Assembly (NCBI GenBank): GCA_002205965.3
Contig: NADL03000185.1
Span: forward strand, 1 to 64,000
From: Kappaphycus alvarezii
Taxonomy: Eukaryota; Rhodophyta; Florideophyceae; Gigartinales; Solieriaceae
Reading direction: 5' to 3'
DNA length: 64,000 nt
The translations under genes and the position numbers were made by a program. Below the pieces are notes generated by a model. It had not been told where the DNA came from. It saw only the letters and a program-made list of their open reading frames with translations, and did no database searches. This document shows, piece by piece, positions 20,211 to 34,113 of the stretch. Position 1 is the stretch's first letter; each line of letters starts with the position of its first letter.

Positions 20211-23200
20211 TCATCTATTGAGAATTGCCCATGTTCCGCTTTGTAAGGGCATCAAAGATGTTGTTTTTATCTTTTATCTATTGCATTAAAGCAATTTTAG
20301 ACTCACAAGATTCTCTGTACAGTTATATTGCGACAAACGCCTATAATCGTGAACGTCATGAATTATGGTGATGGCTGGGAAGAGTAATGGCTTAAAATAA
20401 GTGGCAAAGAGAGATTATTAGCACACAAACTCGATAAAAAGTAGTGAAGGAGTCCATTGCGACTGTTAAGATTAGCAAACTTTTAAGAATAGTTGCTGCG
20501 TTCCGGGACGCATTTAATCATATTGTTGGAAATCCAATATTGTATTTCAATTTGTCACAGTCGGCCTGAGATAACAAGGTATATGCAGAACAGTAAATTA
20601 GTTTCAGTTTTCTGGCACTCCATCAAACTTGGAATGGTAGAACTGCGACAATATAATTTTTTCATCTCTTGGTAAGCTTCCGGTGTTGAATTACTGACAG
20701 AAAATTCTTTAATTGTAATTGGGATTCCATTCCAAACTTTTATCGCTGATAAGAGTCCTTTGTACGATTTATTCAATCTAAATATCTCTGACAGGATCAA
20801 TACCAAGTGTATTTCAAAATTGGCGGGAAATTTTAATTCTGTGAGGTCAAATCTTGTTCGAAATCGCATCTTCCCGTAGTAGTATTGGAAACATATTTTA
20901 TGGTAGAATAGTATGGTTTCTGTTATTTACTTCAATTTCAAATCGGCTAATTGAGTGTGATATTAAGATTTTTTCTTTAGGAAATAATTTGATTCCCAAA
21001 CGATAATCCGAATATCATAGGAGCCATCGACATGATTCAAAGATGATCAAGAATCGTTTTCTTCGATGAGTACTAAGTTCTGTTATACGGGCTTCTGTTC
21101 ACTCAGGGCATCATTTGACATGCCAGGGCATGTGGCTTAACAGTCGATGTGTGTTTTCCTGTGGGGTCGAGGTATTTAAATCTCTGTACTTTTTTTGGAA
21201 AGAAGGCTGATAGAAAACGAGCAAAACAAAATGATTCACGTTCTGTATCCATCAGGATGCGATGGTCTAGTCTTACATTTCAGTAATCCAAACCGCCAAA
21301 ATCTTTGAAAGTAATGAACACAGACATACCCTGATGCCCTTGTCTATGAATTTGACTTGTTTTCTCTTACTTATTTGCGCAGAGCTAGCTTGACGAAATT
21401 TTCCTTTGCATTTAGACTATTCCATAATGCAGGTACAACGTTTCATTTGCTTTTCGAGGAATTATACAGGAATTAATTTCGTGAGAATGTATTATGGAAC
21501 AGTACTATATTATCGAGATACCAGCACACTCGAGGACACAACGCGTGAAAATTGTTCATAATATGCGTCAATTGAGTCGAAGCGCAATGCATTTATGGTG
21601 ATGAATTAAGAGTATTTGATGTGTATCCCTGTGATAGCTCAAAATAATTCACAATATCGTGTCCACAGGAGGGCTTATTGCGAAATCAGTCCGTGAGAAA
21701 ATCCCCAGAACGGTCAAGGAGGTATTGTTTTTATCTCGTTCGTTCCTCAAATTCTTGGAAATATGCAGTGAAATCCATTTCAAAGCGCAATTAACTAACT
21801 TTGGTGCCAATTTTGAAATGTCTCCTCAAAGGGCGACTTTGTGGACTGAAACATACTTTTTCACATTTCGCAAAAAAATCACGTTTTTTAGTAAACAAAA
21901 GATACTAATTCAGCAGCATGTCTTGGAGTTTCTTTTGTATATATATATATATAAGCGAGAAGCCATACTTTTAAAACAAAATACTAAGACTGTCCAAATT
22001 TCGGCCACGTAAATTAATTGTATTTGATTTTACTTGATAAATCTTGGAAGTGGCCATTCAATAACACTTTTGAACTATGAATGTTCCTCAAGTCACACTG
22101 TAGCTAGAATAATTTCACACGACAGTTTTAAGCGCTTTTAATTAAAGCGGAGGATGTCCCACGCCATGTTTGAATGGGTACCTCACGTCATTCAGAAATA
22201 CTTTAGGGCACAAATAAAGACTTGAAGCAAAATTTATCATATACATTAGAACTAATGTTTTGTTACAGTAGTCCTTCCAGACTCCCTTTTTCCAAAGAAG
22301 AGGCTATACTGTATCGAGAGATATGTTTTTGTATATTTATTTATGAACACATGAAAATTTGTTCGAGTCTCTCTACCTTTAGTAACGGAGCTAGAGCCAT
22401 GATTTAGCAGTTTGATACTTCCAATGATTCTGATCATATTATGGGCAAACGCTGTTTCAATGAGTTCGGAACATTTCTTTTTTTCTTTAAATTATAATTT
22501 ACATCTATTAGACTGTTCTTATCTCCTGTTATGTACAGCGGAATACCGCTTTATACCATTTAAATCCATCATAAAAGTCTCAATATATCGAATGTGAGAT
22601 TCCTATATCTTCACTTATAGTCATGAAAGTTGGAGAATGGCTCAGAATATAAGGGACTGAAATTAAAATGGATTACCATTGCCAAAGGCAGGGCTACTTC
22701 AAACTTCATTCCTGTGGACGACTAGGGAACCGACCGTCCAAAATATGACTTTGACGGTTTTTAGTCGGCATCATATCAAACTTTGTAGTAATTTCCCTTG
22801 CCTGATCCCTTTTCTCTTGGATAAACTGGAGCCAGGAAAAAGTAACCACTAAAGCTACCGTTACAATTGTTTCTTTTTGAGTGTGCTTTAATTGGATGGT
22901 TGTCTTCTAGGATATTTAAAGTCACATATATTGGACACTAGAACTTCAAGTTACAGATTTTGTGATCCTTCTGCGCTCAATTTGTGCAGAATTCCACTTC
23001 TTCGATGAGCGTCACTATCATCTCTGAATTCGTCTCATTCGAATCACAGCTGAACCGGCAATTATCTTCATCGTGAACATCAATATTCCGCTTTCGTTCT
23101 CTAAAGGCGAATATTTTAGTCATTTATGATCCTTTACTCCCTTTAAATGTTTTGCAGATGTCCAAAGGAACCTGTAAATATACAGTCAGGAACAGATTAA

Positions 23201-25500
23201 ATTTAAGCCTTCTTAGTCGTATTTTAAGTACACTCAGTAGTTTAAGAACAGAAAAGTATAATAAAGCCACGCAATTAAGAACAAAAATTCAGCAACAAAC
23301 ATAGGAAGCACTGGAGCTGACTGCATCCTCAGTACCAGTTAATTTACCCACTTTTTCGAAAATTTTCTAATCATATCTCCAGATCTCATGTAAACTTTTT
23401 AATCATATCTACAAATTTCATGTAAACTACCAGTGAACTTGTTGATTGCGAGTTTACCAGTACTAATATATTGCTTAAATTATCTTGTGATAGATACAGC
23501 AACATTTTTGTATTCATGTGATTCTCTACGCTTTCCTTATGACGTTATGAAAATTTTAGCCCATAACGTTACCTCGCTTTGCTCCTTAACGATTCTTATA
23601 ATGTGAAACTTGTACATTGTGTTGTTTTGTACGGAAAGAAAGGCCTTATTCTCAACTATTTTATTTATTGTTTCCAATTTTAGTACTCTTCCGATACGAG
23701 AATCGCTTTTGAACAGAATTTGACAAGGGGTTTGGCCAGAGGTCCGCGAAATCATGAAAAATAGCAGTTCAAGTCCTCGATTTCATTTATTTTAACGGAG
23801 GGGACCCTATTGGAAATATTATCGAATCCAGTTAGAGAGGAGACTTCAGAGATGTTAGAATTTTGCTTGTTCACGTTTTCAACCAGTTGAATGGCTTTGA
23901 AATAGAGATCCTGCTTAAAGTTAATCTTTACTTTTTCATGCACTTAGTCAAATAAACTATGTGTAGCTCGGTTTAGGGCCCTAAGATAATGTTGGAGCTT
24001 TAATTAATTGGTAAAAGTCATGTTGGACGAGCGTTTTAGGAATTTAGTGTTTTAGATGTCAAAATTCTCTAAATACCTCAGCAGCTACTATCAAATCAAC
24101 CTCAACTGCTACAATTTTCTCTGTAGTAATAAATATTGGCATATTTTAAGTACAAAATGGGTTATCGCGCAAAAAAGTTTCTTGAATTACTTTTCCTATT
24201 CCATAGCTGCGCTATGGTGCGATTTGGGCGCCATGGAGCGAAACATCAGGCAAAAATAATGGTACTGAGCACCTCTGGTATTCTCGTGCAGATCCTTAAC
24301 TAACTACGCAATGAGATCAAAGGCCTTAAAATATAGAAAAACCTAGGAAGACAGTAGTCTGAATGACTTCTCTCTTTTCTCTAAACAGCCCTATCGAGCG
24401 TCGAATACTGCTTTCTATGTCCATTCTGTTGTAGAAACACGTTTCCACGCACAAAAATGAGCTGGTTTACGATAAACTGCTTTAATCGTTGCGTTAAACA
24501 CAAAGACAGACCCTAAAATAATTTGCTAAGGAACTAATACAGTGCACACTAGCTGAACACAATGTATTTTGTAGTCAACAATATGTACTCTCTAGTTCTA
24601 TTTCTCCATACGTGATGGATTGGGTGTGCGTGGCATCTCTCTGTATATATCAGGGTTGTGCGAGCATCAAAAATAGGACTGGTAAATGCCCGAGAGCATA
24701 GGTGCAGGGGCTAGAATTTAATCAAATGCGTACATTGACCTACTTATTGTGAGGTCTTGGGGACATACATCCATGGCCTTATATTAGTGCATTATACACA
24801 ACTGGTTGATTACATCATGTCTGTGATTACTAAAATGATGTTTCTACGACCATTGCCCATGTAATGTTTCATAAACGTTTTTAGATCTGATGAACTCTTT
24901 TCCTTATTCCAGCATCTGAAAAGACATATAATCATTAGTTCCACCCCTATTTGTTACAGTTTTCCTTATTCCAGCATCTAAAAAGACATATAATCATTAG
25001 TTCCACCCCTATTTGTTACAATTTAATGATCATCTGCTTTCAGTAAGTAATGCCAATTATTAGAGTATCAAAAATCCATAAACATACCGCCGACGGATGT
25101 GAAACCTAAAAAAATTGAAAACGAGTCCTACCTTCCCTTAACTTTCGAATAACGGACCCACGCTGTGACATTCCAACTTTGAAGCCTTCTCCCTACTTCG
25201 TTAAGATTATTACCGACTTTTCCGACTCTTCCCTCTACGCCCAATTTATGAAAGGTTCGGTTCCATTGGACGATTCAAGCTAGGCGTCTATACCAACGCG
25301 AACCATTGTTGTCGCTTCCACCAGCGAAGAGAAAAGTCTGCAAGAAGGCCTGATTGATTGGTGAGCACTACAAAAAGGAGCTTCTATAGGCGTATTTCAT
25401 CCTGCTTTCACTGTCAACCAACCAAACGCCTCAGAAAGTAGAGAAACAAACATTTGAAGTCGAGAATATTATTCAAAGATGGAAGCGATGGAAGGGACGA
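20211..25500. other. AT-rich region without recognisable genes
   Basis: Only short frames occur, none with a recognisable motif. Minor features are a TA microsatellite at about 21940-21955 and a 62-bp tandem duplication at 24901-25024. I see no LTR or LINE ends here. The minus-strand frames at 23537-23755 and 23752-23943 adjoin each other but match nothing I know. Confidence 0.5.
24901..25022. repeat. Tandem duplication, 62-bp unit, two copies
   Basis: The unit starting TCCTTATTCCAGCATCT is repeated with a 62-bp period (24901 and 24963); the copies differ at about one or two bases, so the duplication is young. Confidence 0.9.
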
Positions 25501-25527
25501 GATCGCAATTCTATGTTATGTGGTTTT

Positions 25528-25809
25528 TCAAGCAGATATAGGAGCACCTCTATGCTTGCGAGATTTTTTTGTTGCATTCAAATAGAGGCGTACACTGGGG
25601 AGATCACAAGTAAGCAAAAAGGAGAAGAAAAGACTCGTGTACTGAAAGAGTTCCGTGGGAACTTCTTCACTTTGCTGACATCTTAGAAATTCATCGCATG
25701 AAAGAAATACCTTATTCTGAGGCAAATATACATATGGAAACTTCTCAGACACTACAGCAGCGCAAAAAGGAAAATCTCGATATCGCGTGAGAAGTTCTTG
25801 CAAAGTCAT
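25528..25809 (-). CDS. Orphan 93-codon frame, unrecognised
   Basis: The frame reads MTLQELLTRYRDFPFCAAVV at its start and has a Leu/Phe-rich end. No family recognised and no supporting context; it may be chance or an exon of a lost gene. Confidence 0.15.
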   Translation of the reverse strand: MTLQELLTRYRDFPFCAAVVSEKFPYVYLPQNKVFLSCDEFLRCQQSEEVPTELFQYTSLFFSFLLTCDLPSVRLYLNATKKSRKHRGAPISA

Positions 25810-26204
25810 GAAAAATATGAACCGGACTCAGTCCAATAACAGAAGCACGATAATGTTTGGGTTCCATTGCTAGCGAAAGCTTTCTTACCAATCTAGCTTG
25901 CAGAAACCGATAATTCAGGCGCTAGGTTCACGGAAGAAATACTAAAATTTCGGTTCCTGACAGGCAAAACTTAACGGAGAATATCATATCTGCTTTCATA
26001 GATCGGTTTAATAAGTAAACCATATGTCCTAAACTGGAGAGCATTTCATCAGTTTCTATGTCTCTTTGTTTGTGGATAAGCAGGGCATGTGAGGACATAT
26101 TTGATCTGAGTGTGCATGGAATGGGCGATGAGCTCGAGCAACAGAAATTTCTTCTGCGAATGTTACAGTGCAGCTTAGCTATTTGAATCCATTTTGCCGA
26201 GGTT

Positions 26205-27340
26205 TTGGAAAAAGAGTTGGACTTTCCGAATATAGCCAACAAAGTTATTTGCTGTGTGAAATATTACAGATCAAATCTAAGAAACAGTACAAAAGCACTT
26301 GAGAATATTGTACAATGCACTCCAATTAAATCAAAGAACTGGTTTGAGGGCCCATACTTTGAAAATTTGTTGGCAGACACATGTAATGCAGCGACATCAT
26401 TTGCTTTGCTTTCAACGACGTTCCGTCAATAATTAGTTGAAACTTTCTTCGAGAAGCACTTTAGAGGTGCATTTCATGGACGAAGGAGAACTCGAAAGGC
26501 CGTGAAGGGTGGCATTCCGCGTGTCGAGTGAAACGAAAAACGAACTTGTCATGCCTACCCCAGTCAAGACAATGTTTGTTTCGGTAATTGTCATGATGAA
26601 AATGATGGTAGAATACCGTGACGTTGTGAAGTACTGCTTCTCTAATCAAGAAGAGATAAAACTGAAACAAGGAATTCATTCCGTTGAGACTTCTGAGAAA
26701 GTCCAAATTATTTGCGAAACATGGGAACCTGTGATGCGATATTCTTTTTTGAGTCAAAAGGCTGAGATTTGGGTTTGAGCGACAATGTAGCAAATTTTGA
26801 AGGACTGTGCCTTTTACTACAGTGAAATATTCATGCAGCAGCATACGATAGGTGAGAATGCTAGATAAGTTAAAAGACAGCTGCATGAGTACAAGAAAAG
26901 CATTGCAGCAAAAATTAAGAGTACAATTTCTGCGTTTGTTGATCCCCTACTCACATCCCAAAGTCTGAAGGAAAAGTACATACAGCACTACCTATGTTCG
27001 GTTCTCAATCGAGCATTTAAATTGCTTAGAGATCCATTAATGAAACTGCACTCAGAGTCTCCTTCCAGTGGACGAAATTTAGATATGAAGTAGGATACAG
27101 GAGTTTTTGTGTCGCTTTATCGGAATACATTTCATCATAAGCTAGAAGCTTTTATGTCAAAGTTGGAAACACTTGAGAACTTGGAAGTACCTTCTCTGGA
27201 TTTGGGGGAGAAAGAATAGGAGAGCTCAGCCATTATTAATGATTTAGACTGCTTTTTCATCGAAAAGGAACAGACGGACGCGGAAGGATTGAAAAAGGAT
27301 ATCGAGAATGGGCTTCGTCGATACCGCCGCGAGCCTTAGC
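26205..27340 (+). pseudogene. Decayed plus-strand coding region, unrecognised
   Basis: Plus-strand translation gives coding-like stretches interrupted by stops: ELDFPNIANKVICCVKYYRS near 26210, IKSTISAFVDPLLTSQSLKE near 26920 followed by YIQHYLCSVLNRAFKLLRDP, and NDLDCFFIEKEQTDAEGLKK near 27240. Length and composition suggest one large old gene. I do not recognise a family; it could be a host gene or a transposase. Confidence 0.3.
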
Positions 27341-27474
27341 CTGATAATGATGACAAAATGGGATGGACTCAATGTAATAAAGAGAAATATCCCACCGTTG
27401 TCAGTTTAACTCGTCACATACGATTCATAACACCTATGCAAGTTGGCAACAAACTTTTATTCATTCTAGCAGAC

Positions 27475-27933
27475 TGAATTACAAATAAGCGCCGTAACAC
27501 TTGTAAAAAATGAGCTGATCTTTGAGTAAATACATTTCTTGTACCCGTTGTAACCCTTGTTCTCCACTAAAGCTATCCTTTTATACTAAAGAATTCCTGT
27601 GAACCTACCAAACCAGGAACTAGCACTACACCACATCAGCCAAGTTCCAGTAGGTGCTGATGCATTTGCAAACTTAGCAATCTCACTAATCCTGAACAGC
27701 ATACTATCTAAATGGAGATCCGTCCAATTACATATGCGGAATTTCGAGATATAGTTACGTAACTGTACGTAATTATTCTTTTTTGACACATTCACCTCGA
27801 TAGACTTCGTGTTATGCGCGTCATGCAATAAAGGATAAGCCTGAACTCCTAAAATCATCATCATTCCAGTATCACACAAGAAAAACACGGAAACAAAACG
27901 AATTCCTTCCTGAGATTTGGGATCATATCCTCA
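27475..27933 (-). repeat. Probable 3' LTR of copia F
   Basis: On the minus strand AAGAGGGGGATT (27934-27945) is followed by TGAGGATATGATCCC, a plausible LTR start. A TATAAAAGG box lies at about 27577-27585. The far end near 27475 is uncertain and no second LTR was found. Confidence 0.5.
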
Positions 27934-30200
27934 AATCCCCCTCTTGACATCAAGATCAACACCATCCTTAGTACCTTCTTCCAGTCCAAGTGCATCACGA
28001 TGAGAATTGAACTTAAGAAATAGCAGAGGCTTGTTCAGTATATCAGCAACCATAAAATATGACAGACAATGAACAAGTTTAAGATCCCTTTATCAACCAG
28101 ATCCTTCACAAAGTTGTGGCGTATTGATACATGCTTGGCATTACGAATTCCTTCTTTGCCCCATATTATGGCTCCACTGTTGTCTTCTTGGACAATTGTA
28201 GGACCAGTGATCTCCACATGCAGCTCATAGAGCAAAGTGCGAATCTAATTGCGACTCTAAACGACTGACTTTGCTGCTTCTCTCAGAGCAACAAATTCAT
28301 CTTCTTTTGTAGGTATTGCAACAACAGATTGTTTGCAACATTTTCTCATCACAGTGCTACCTGCATACTTTCAAACAACGTCAGACAAAGAATTTTTGTC
28401 TTCTCTATCTGCAGCCCCATCTGCATCAAAGCATGCAGTTAAAGTTCCCGTAGACTTTGCAAGTCTCAAACCTAGTTCCAATGTCCCGCAAAGGGAGCAA
28501 AAAACTCGTTTAACAGCCAAGAGACTCGCAGCTGTAGGATTAGATGCGTAACGAGTTAAATAGTTAACAGCTACAGCAATGTATGGACGTGTCCTCGTGG
28601 AGAGGAATAAAAGAGATCCAACCATTTCCTGATACTGGCTGACTTCAATCTCACCTTTTGCTTGAGTAGGATTCGCTATATTGCTGAGTGGTGTAGCAAC
28701 TGGATTGCTGCCGCCCATTCAAATCAGTGCAGAACTTGAATTACACAGGGGATTTGTTACAGAAATATGCCTCTGTAATTGCGAATAAACTGAACACAAA
28801 GGAAGCTCTGTAGCTCCCCAAGATCATTGAGCTCCATATGCGCTGCAAGTTCCCTTTTCAGATGATTGATGCTTGAAATGCATGGACAAATTACAATAAC
28901 GTCATCAACGTAAAATAGAATCCACATGTTCCCCTTGCGATACAAGCACTGATTAAATCTACTATTCTTAAATCCAAATTTGCAAACAGCCCTGTTCTTT
29001 TCTCCATCCAAAGGCGAGGCGCTTGCTTCAAGCATTGTAAACCTTTCCTTAATTTAAAAGCATTGCTATTTTTTAAGCTTCAAACTTTCGCAACTTGGCG
29101 GTGGTGAAACATTTACATTACTGTCAATGTCAACATGCAAGAACGCCTTTCTGACATCTGGCTGATGTATGAAATAATCACGCTGGACAGAAACTGCCAG
29201 GGTGGTACGAACTGTGTTGAAATCCATAACTGGACTGTAAGTCCACTTATATACCCTTGCATGAATCCCTTGGCTACAAGATGAGCCTTGTAGCGTGCAA
29301 CTGATCGATCAGGATTATATTCGATTCTGAATATAGATATGGTGGCTACTGGTTTAACCCCATCTAGAAGAGTCGCCGTCTTCCTGTTCCCGTGACTAGT
29401 CAAGGAGTTAAGTTCTTCATCAATGGCCTTCTGCCATTGTGCTGCAAAAGGAGAAGAAAGTTCTTCTTCAATTGACATCGGCTCGTGTGAAGTAAGAGCC
29501 ACATTTGCAGATCTGGGGTCATAAAAGCTTTCTTGCTTCCTATCTCTCCTGGGATAGCGAGAGGCTGTTTCCGGGATTAATGGTGTTTTACCAGCATTGC
29601 CAGTTGTATCTTCCTGATTACTCTCTTCTCCCACCCTTTCTGGCCCGGTTTGACCATTATCATCGTTATCCTCATCCCGTGTGGACTGGTGCGGTGCCAA
29701 AAATGTAAGAACATTAGTGTTTGGTACTGCAGGGCTACTTGAAAAATTGTTTGAGTTTTCGATTCTGCGAGGAGATGTTTGTACAGCAGACGTTTCTGCC
29801 ATAGTATAGTCCTCTTCATCAGAAAGCTCCTCTAGTGGCCCCTTAGTTTCCAGTTGATACCCCTAGAGAGAGGGGAATTTGCCCCCAAATATATCAACAT
29901 GTTGAGATAAAACAGCCTCTTTGGAATGTTTGATCCAAAATTTTTAAATGCTATTCTCAAAGCAGCAGACAAGTACTCTCTACAGGGTCTTGCTGTAGAG
30001 CATCTTACACTTCTCGTTCGGGACATTGGTCCAAATAATACTACCAAAACCCGAATTTGGTCAACTCCGGGCTTCATTCCGGTAATAATCTCATAGGCCG
30101 TAGCATATACCAATATGCAACTCCACCGTAGCTATTCCAAATGTACCAATGGGCTCAAAAGTTGTGTCAAGAACTGCAAGGAAAAGTAAATTGTCAATAA
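27475..30200 (-). mobile_element. Ty1/copia fragment F
   Basis: On the minus strand, from right to left: integrase end (about 30113-30000, YATAYEIITGMKPGVDQIRV), the linker and RT start (29802-29113, with QWQKAIDEELNSLTSHG and RYKAHLVAKGFMQG), the RT core (about 29035-28757, WILFYVDDVIVI), RNase H (28718-28035, with LLFLSTRTRPYIAVAVNYLT and QEDNSGAIIWGKEG), then a polypurine tract and 3' LTR. The 5' portion is missing. It is a fossil with several breaks. Confidence 0.85.
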
Positions 30201-32870
30201 AGCGCCAAATTACTCGGTCTATGAGGACCCTGGTGGGTTGAGTCCTCCATGGATGTTATAAATTCGTATAGAGCTGGAATTTATATGAAATAAGACGTCA
30301 CGCAGAAAAGACAGCCTACGGAATACAATACTCTTAGGGTAATCAAAATTTCAAACCCGATCTTACTCATGAGGAATTTCTGGAGGTTGTAGAGACTGTC
30401 CTTATGTGCTAGTATATCATCATGGAGTGAGTGATGTAGCAGAAAATTGGCCGTAATGTAGTCTACAAAATAGTAAAAAGATACTTGGTTTCCATCTGCT
30501 TGCACCTAAGCAATGATATCACGAATTTACTCGGCTAGTCCACTCTGAGGCCCTCCATAAGTGTGTGGGTGTTCCGTAATGTAGAACTGAGGTTGTTGTA
30601 ATCCCGCAGGTGATTCGTCATTGTTGCTTGAAAGGAAGAGCTACGTTCTTTTTCTTTCATTTCGTAGTTGTAGTCCAAGAGTTATACTTAGTCGAAATTG
30701 TCATCACAGTGGTAGAAATGAATCAGGAGTGAGAGTTTAAGACCACAGTCTGGCTAAAGACCTTTCACAGCACTGAGTAATCCAATTACATATAGACAGT
30801 TCAAGCAAGGTCATTTTTGTGAGTCAAAAACATATGTAATGGCCTGGCCAGAGAGAAATGGGCGCAGCGAAAATGGGGAAAGGGGTGACCATATATTGGC
30901 CAGCAGCACATGGGAAAATAGTCGCGAATAAATACAAGTGCATCTATTGCAATTCATTATTCGAACTTGTCAGCAGTCTCTGTTATCGTCAACTTACATG
31001 ATTACATCGTACGACGGCAGTTCTACTGGCTTCTTCATTACACAGACCTGTCCTCCCTAATTTCCAAAGGACAAGTGAATGTAGTCATATGAGTACAAAT
31101 GATTGTTCGAAAAGCACTAATTTTTTAATTAAAATTATGCCTTGGTGCGTCGAATCCCTGAAGACTAACATCCCGTAACTATAAAAGAATTAGTTTAAAG
31201 CCTAAAAATTCCCAGCCCTGACAAAAATGAGATAGGAAACTGCCTTGTCGCATTCTTGACGACACCTGTAAACCTCAATCCACATACAAAAGTTCATTTG
31301 CTATAGCCACAGAATCATATGAAGAATCTGCACAAATAAGTCGATTTGAATGAAAACAAGGCTCTGTAAGACGAAAGGCAATAGCAGTACTTTGAGGGAA
31401 ACTCGACTCGTAGCGCAGATTACTCCTGTCAAGTTCTCACAAAATAATCCCCAGATTCAATATAATTCTACTGAAATCACAGCAAGCGGTCTTGATTTCA
31501 CATCCTTTTTCATGGTTACGGTCCATAGCGACGTATTTTGGGAATTCTTCTGACATATTGTTTCCCCTCATTCCGTACTAGCGCGACATGCTGTCATTCA
31601 CGCACCTTCTCTCCGATGGAGACACTCTTGACCTCCTATGCTGTTTTATGGGCCCCATGAATCCATTGACAAAATACTATCCTCTTTCAGTGCTTTCATA
31701 TTCCGTGTAGCGGCTGAAATTAGTACGTGAGAACAGTGCTTCGAAACGGTTACTCGAAATTATTTTTCAAAACACCGCCAATGGAATGAATTTGGATATA
31801 GACTGTGTACTCCGAAGCGACCTTCTGCTTTTTAACTCTAATATTCATAGCAATATGAGAATTCCAGAAAGCTTTAGAATTTCACCGGCAGTTGCAAGCA
31901 TGAGCCCACTATTAGCGAGTTTTCGGTTTGTTGTTTCGGTAATTGTGGAAAGGTGTTTGGATGTAAGCATGCAAAGTCTTCTCATACTCGATATGACCTT
32001 CCATGTACGTGTCACCTGCTCGACCAATTCCTGTCAATGGTCGATGTGCCATTGATCCATTCGACGGTAACAATACCTCCTGAATGGTCCAAAATTTTCC
32101 ATGTACTTTGTCTCACGCCCCTCTACTCTGGCCATCCCATTAGCTTCTTCTCAAGGTTCTTCTCCTGAATGATAACGATTCGGTTGGTCGATCACGGCAT
32201 CAGATATTTCCATTTCACTGGATGTTGTTGTGCTAACTTAGGGTGCTTCTCCTGGCTTGATGTTGAAAAGTTCCAAACTGACACGCTTTTTCCGGTCCTG
32301 AATGGACGAGTCTGTGGTGACCGTATTCTAAAGTCATACAGTAGATGTTTCAATTTCGATGCTGACCACAGATTTGTTGACGCGATTAATTTTCCAAAGA
32401 GAACTGAATAGTCGCTTATACTCAGCGGCTGACTTAACAAGGGTTGGATGAGTTTTGACAAGGTTTCTGGGGTGTTGACGGGGGTCATTGGATTCGTCAT
32501 TTTTGGCTAAATTTTGAGATGTTGACAAACTTGTCGTGTGATCGGTTGAACAATTGAGGTGTAAACTCCGAAATTTTGCAGGACTGACTAGTTAAGGGTA
32601 CTACTAGATATAGTGAAAACCAAATGGTGTTATTATGTAAGTTTTATATAAAATTTTGCTGTTTGAACTATGGACTCATATGAGTACAACTGTCCTCTGT
32701 AAACTAGCTAGTCTCGGGTTATACCCGTCATACATCCGTAATCATTAAAGTACCCTAATGTTTTTCTCCAGTTCTACGTTGGATATATCGTACAGTACAG
32801 TACAGTATTGTACTGTATATCAACGATCCATTCCACCTTGTGACGAAATACTGTAAATTGTATAGTCCCT
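30201..32870. other. Gap without recognisable genes
   Basis: Only short unsupported frames occur. A self-complementary ACAGTACAGTACAGTATTGT run lies at about 32792-32818 and may fold into a small hairpin. Nothing else was recognised. Confidence 0.4.
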
Positions 32871-32879
32871 TTATTGGCG

Positions 32880-33120
32880 ACCCTCAGCTCGTTCCCTGCC
32901 CACAGGGATATTATTTGAATGTGATCAATCCATATTCCGCGCCCTACAATAGTTCCGCAGTGTTCGATGCCGCCGCTTCCTTTTTCAAGCTGAAACTGCC
33001 AAGAACGACATGTATCGCGCCCTTTGCAATGATCTTGATGTGTATTCATACCCGATGGGTTTCAGCATGTATGGCTCTAGTGGTTTTGGGACCGAGGCAG
33101 TGTTGCATAGAATTTCCAAG
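32880..33120 (+). pseudogene. LINE C-terminal endonuclease-like domain fragment
   Basis: Plus-strand translation gives DPQLVPCPQGYYLNVINPYS and, after one frameshift, ETAKNDMYRALCNDLDVYSY then GSSGFGTEAVLHRIS. The order 'V..V..NP.SA.Y', 'A..K...Y..LC', 'G..G.EA...L..I' matches the C-terminal domain of a LINE group also present at 43910-51737 and 53297-53870 (VTFVKPL...KYQEFI...GGWNPDAFSFV). The fragment is short and diverged. Confidence 0.45.
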
Positions 33121-33531
33121 TAAATCGCCTCCCGGAAAGGGATGAGTTCTGTTGGCGACGTCAACTCCTGAAAATTGTTCCCATTTACTTGATCCAACAA
33201 CTTGCTGCGATTTCTATCAATCGCGAGAAGCCACAACGACCTGATCAGTAATTCTGTACCCTTGAAGTACTGCAAGTAGATTCAAAAACCTTCCCCCCTT
33301 TCTCGGTATCTGCATTTTAACAGATCCCTTGAAGTTTTCATCAGCTTTGTCCGATAAGCGGCGCATTCGAAAGCCCGTTAAAGAGCGCTTCGTTTCACAC
33401 CAATTCAAATTTGGATCCGTCACCTGGACGCTGAGATCGGACATTTTTCCGTCATCGAGAAAAGTTTCGCCCGAGCTTCCTCCGAAAGAACGAAGGCCCT
33501 TGCATTGCTGTACTAAAAGCTCTCGCCCGAA

Positions 33532-34113
33532 TTGGCTACTTTTTTTCTTGTTATCTCCTCCTTCTCTTCCTACTGGCTAGTCACTGATCTCCCCAACAAT
33601 TCCACATCCGCGTCAGTCCGCGACTTACTTCGTATTGTTGATCCGGCTCATGCGTCGCTCGAATTTCTGGTCACCTCTGCTTTATTGTTAAATGCAAGTG
33701 TTGATCTGTGTGACTCCGCAACTATAAATGAATTTATTGCGTCCATAACGAACTCGAGCGTATTTGATGCTCTACGTCAGTCTCATTCGAGTAAGCCAAA
33801 GTTCCGCTTCGTACTCTCTATTCTCAATTCGCTCGTCTCTGCAACTTCTGGCGATCGCACACTCCAGACTCTTCCGGACGAGTTTTCTCAGGCCCCAAAT
33901 GACTCATGCACAACTGGAGTCCGTCTTCACTGCCTCTCCGCCGAGCACTCTCATCGTCTTCCTGCTCTTGTACGTGATGGAATTACGAAAGATGACAGTC
34001 TCTCGGAGGCAAAACTATCCAAAACATTTACAGGAACCGTACGTACTAAATCCTGCCTTCTCTTTGGCGGGCACCAGAAGCGGTGGTCCTTGTACGTGCA
34101 TCTCCTGGGCTAG
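33532..34113 (+). CDS. Unrecognised 193-codon open frame
   Basis: The frame runs from ATFFLVISSFSSYWLVTDLP through a helical, Ser/Asn-rich middle (DLCDSATINEFIASITNSSV, FVLSILNSLVSATSGD) to a basic end. The start codon is arbitrary because the frame is open slightly upstream. It is the longest non-transposon-like frame in this part of the window, but I recognise no family and see no promoter. It could be an exon or a decayed gag. Confidence 0.25.
   Translation: MATFFLVISSFSSYWLVTDLPNNSTSASVRDLLRIVDPAHASLEFLVTSALLLNASVDLCDSATINEFIASITNSSVFDALRQSHSSKPKFRFVLSILNSLVSATSGDRTLQTLPDEFSQAPNDSCTTGVRLHCLSAEHSHRLPALVRDGITKDDSLSEAKLSKTFTGTVRTKSCLLFGGHQKRWSLYVHLLG

Noticed and set aside
21940-21955. A TATA promoter
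   Set aside because: It is a TA microsatellite with no gene downstream.
32790-32820. A functional terminator or palindromic site
   Set aside because: The ACAGTACAGT run is a short simple repeat with partial self-complementarity and no adjoining gene.
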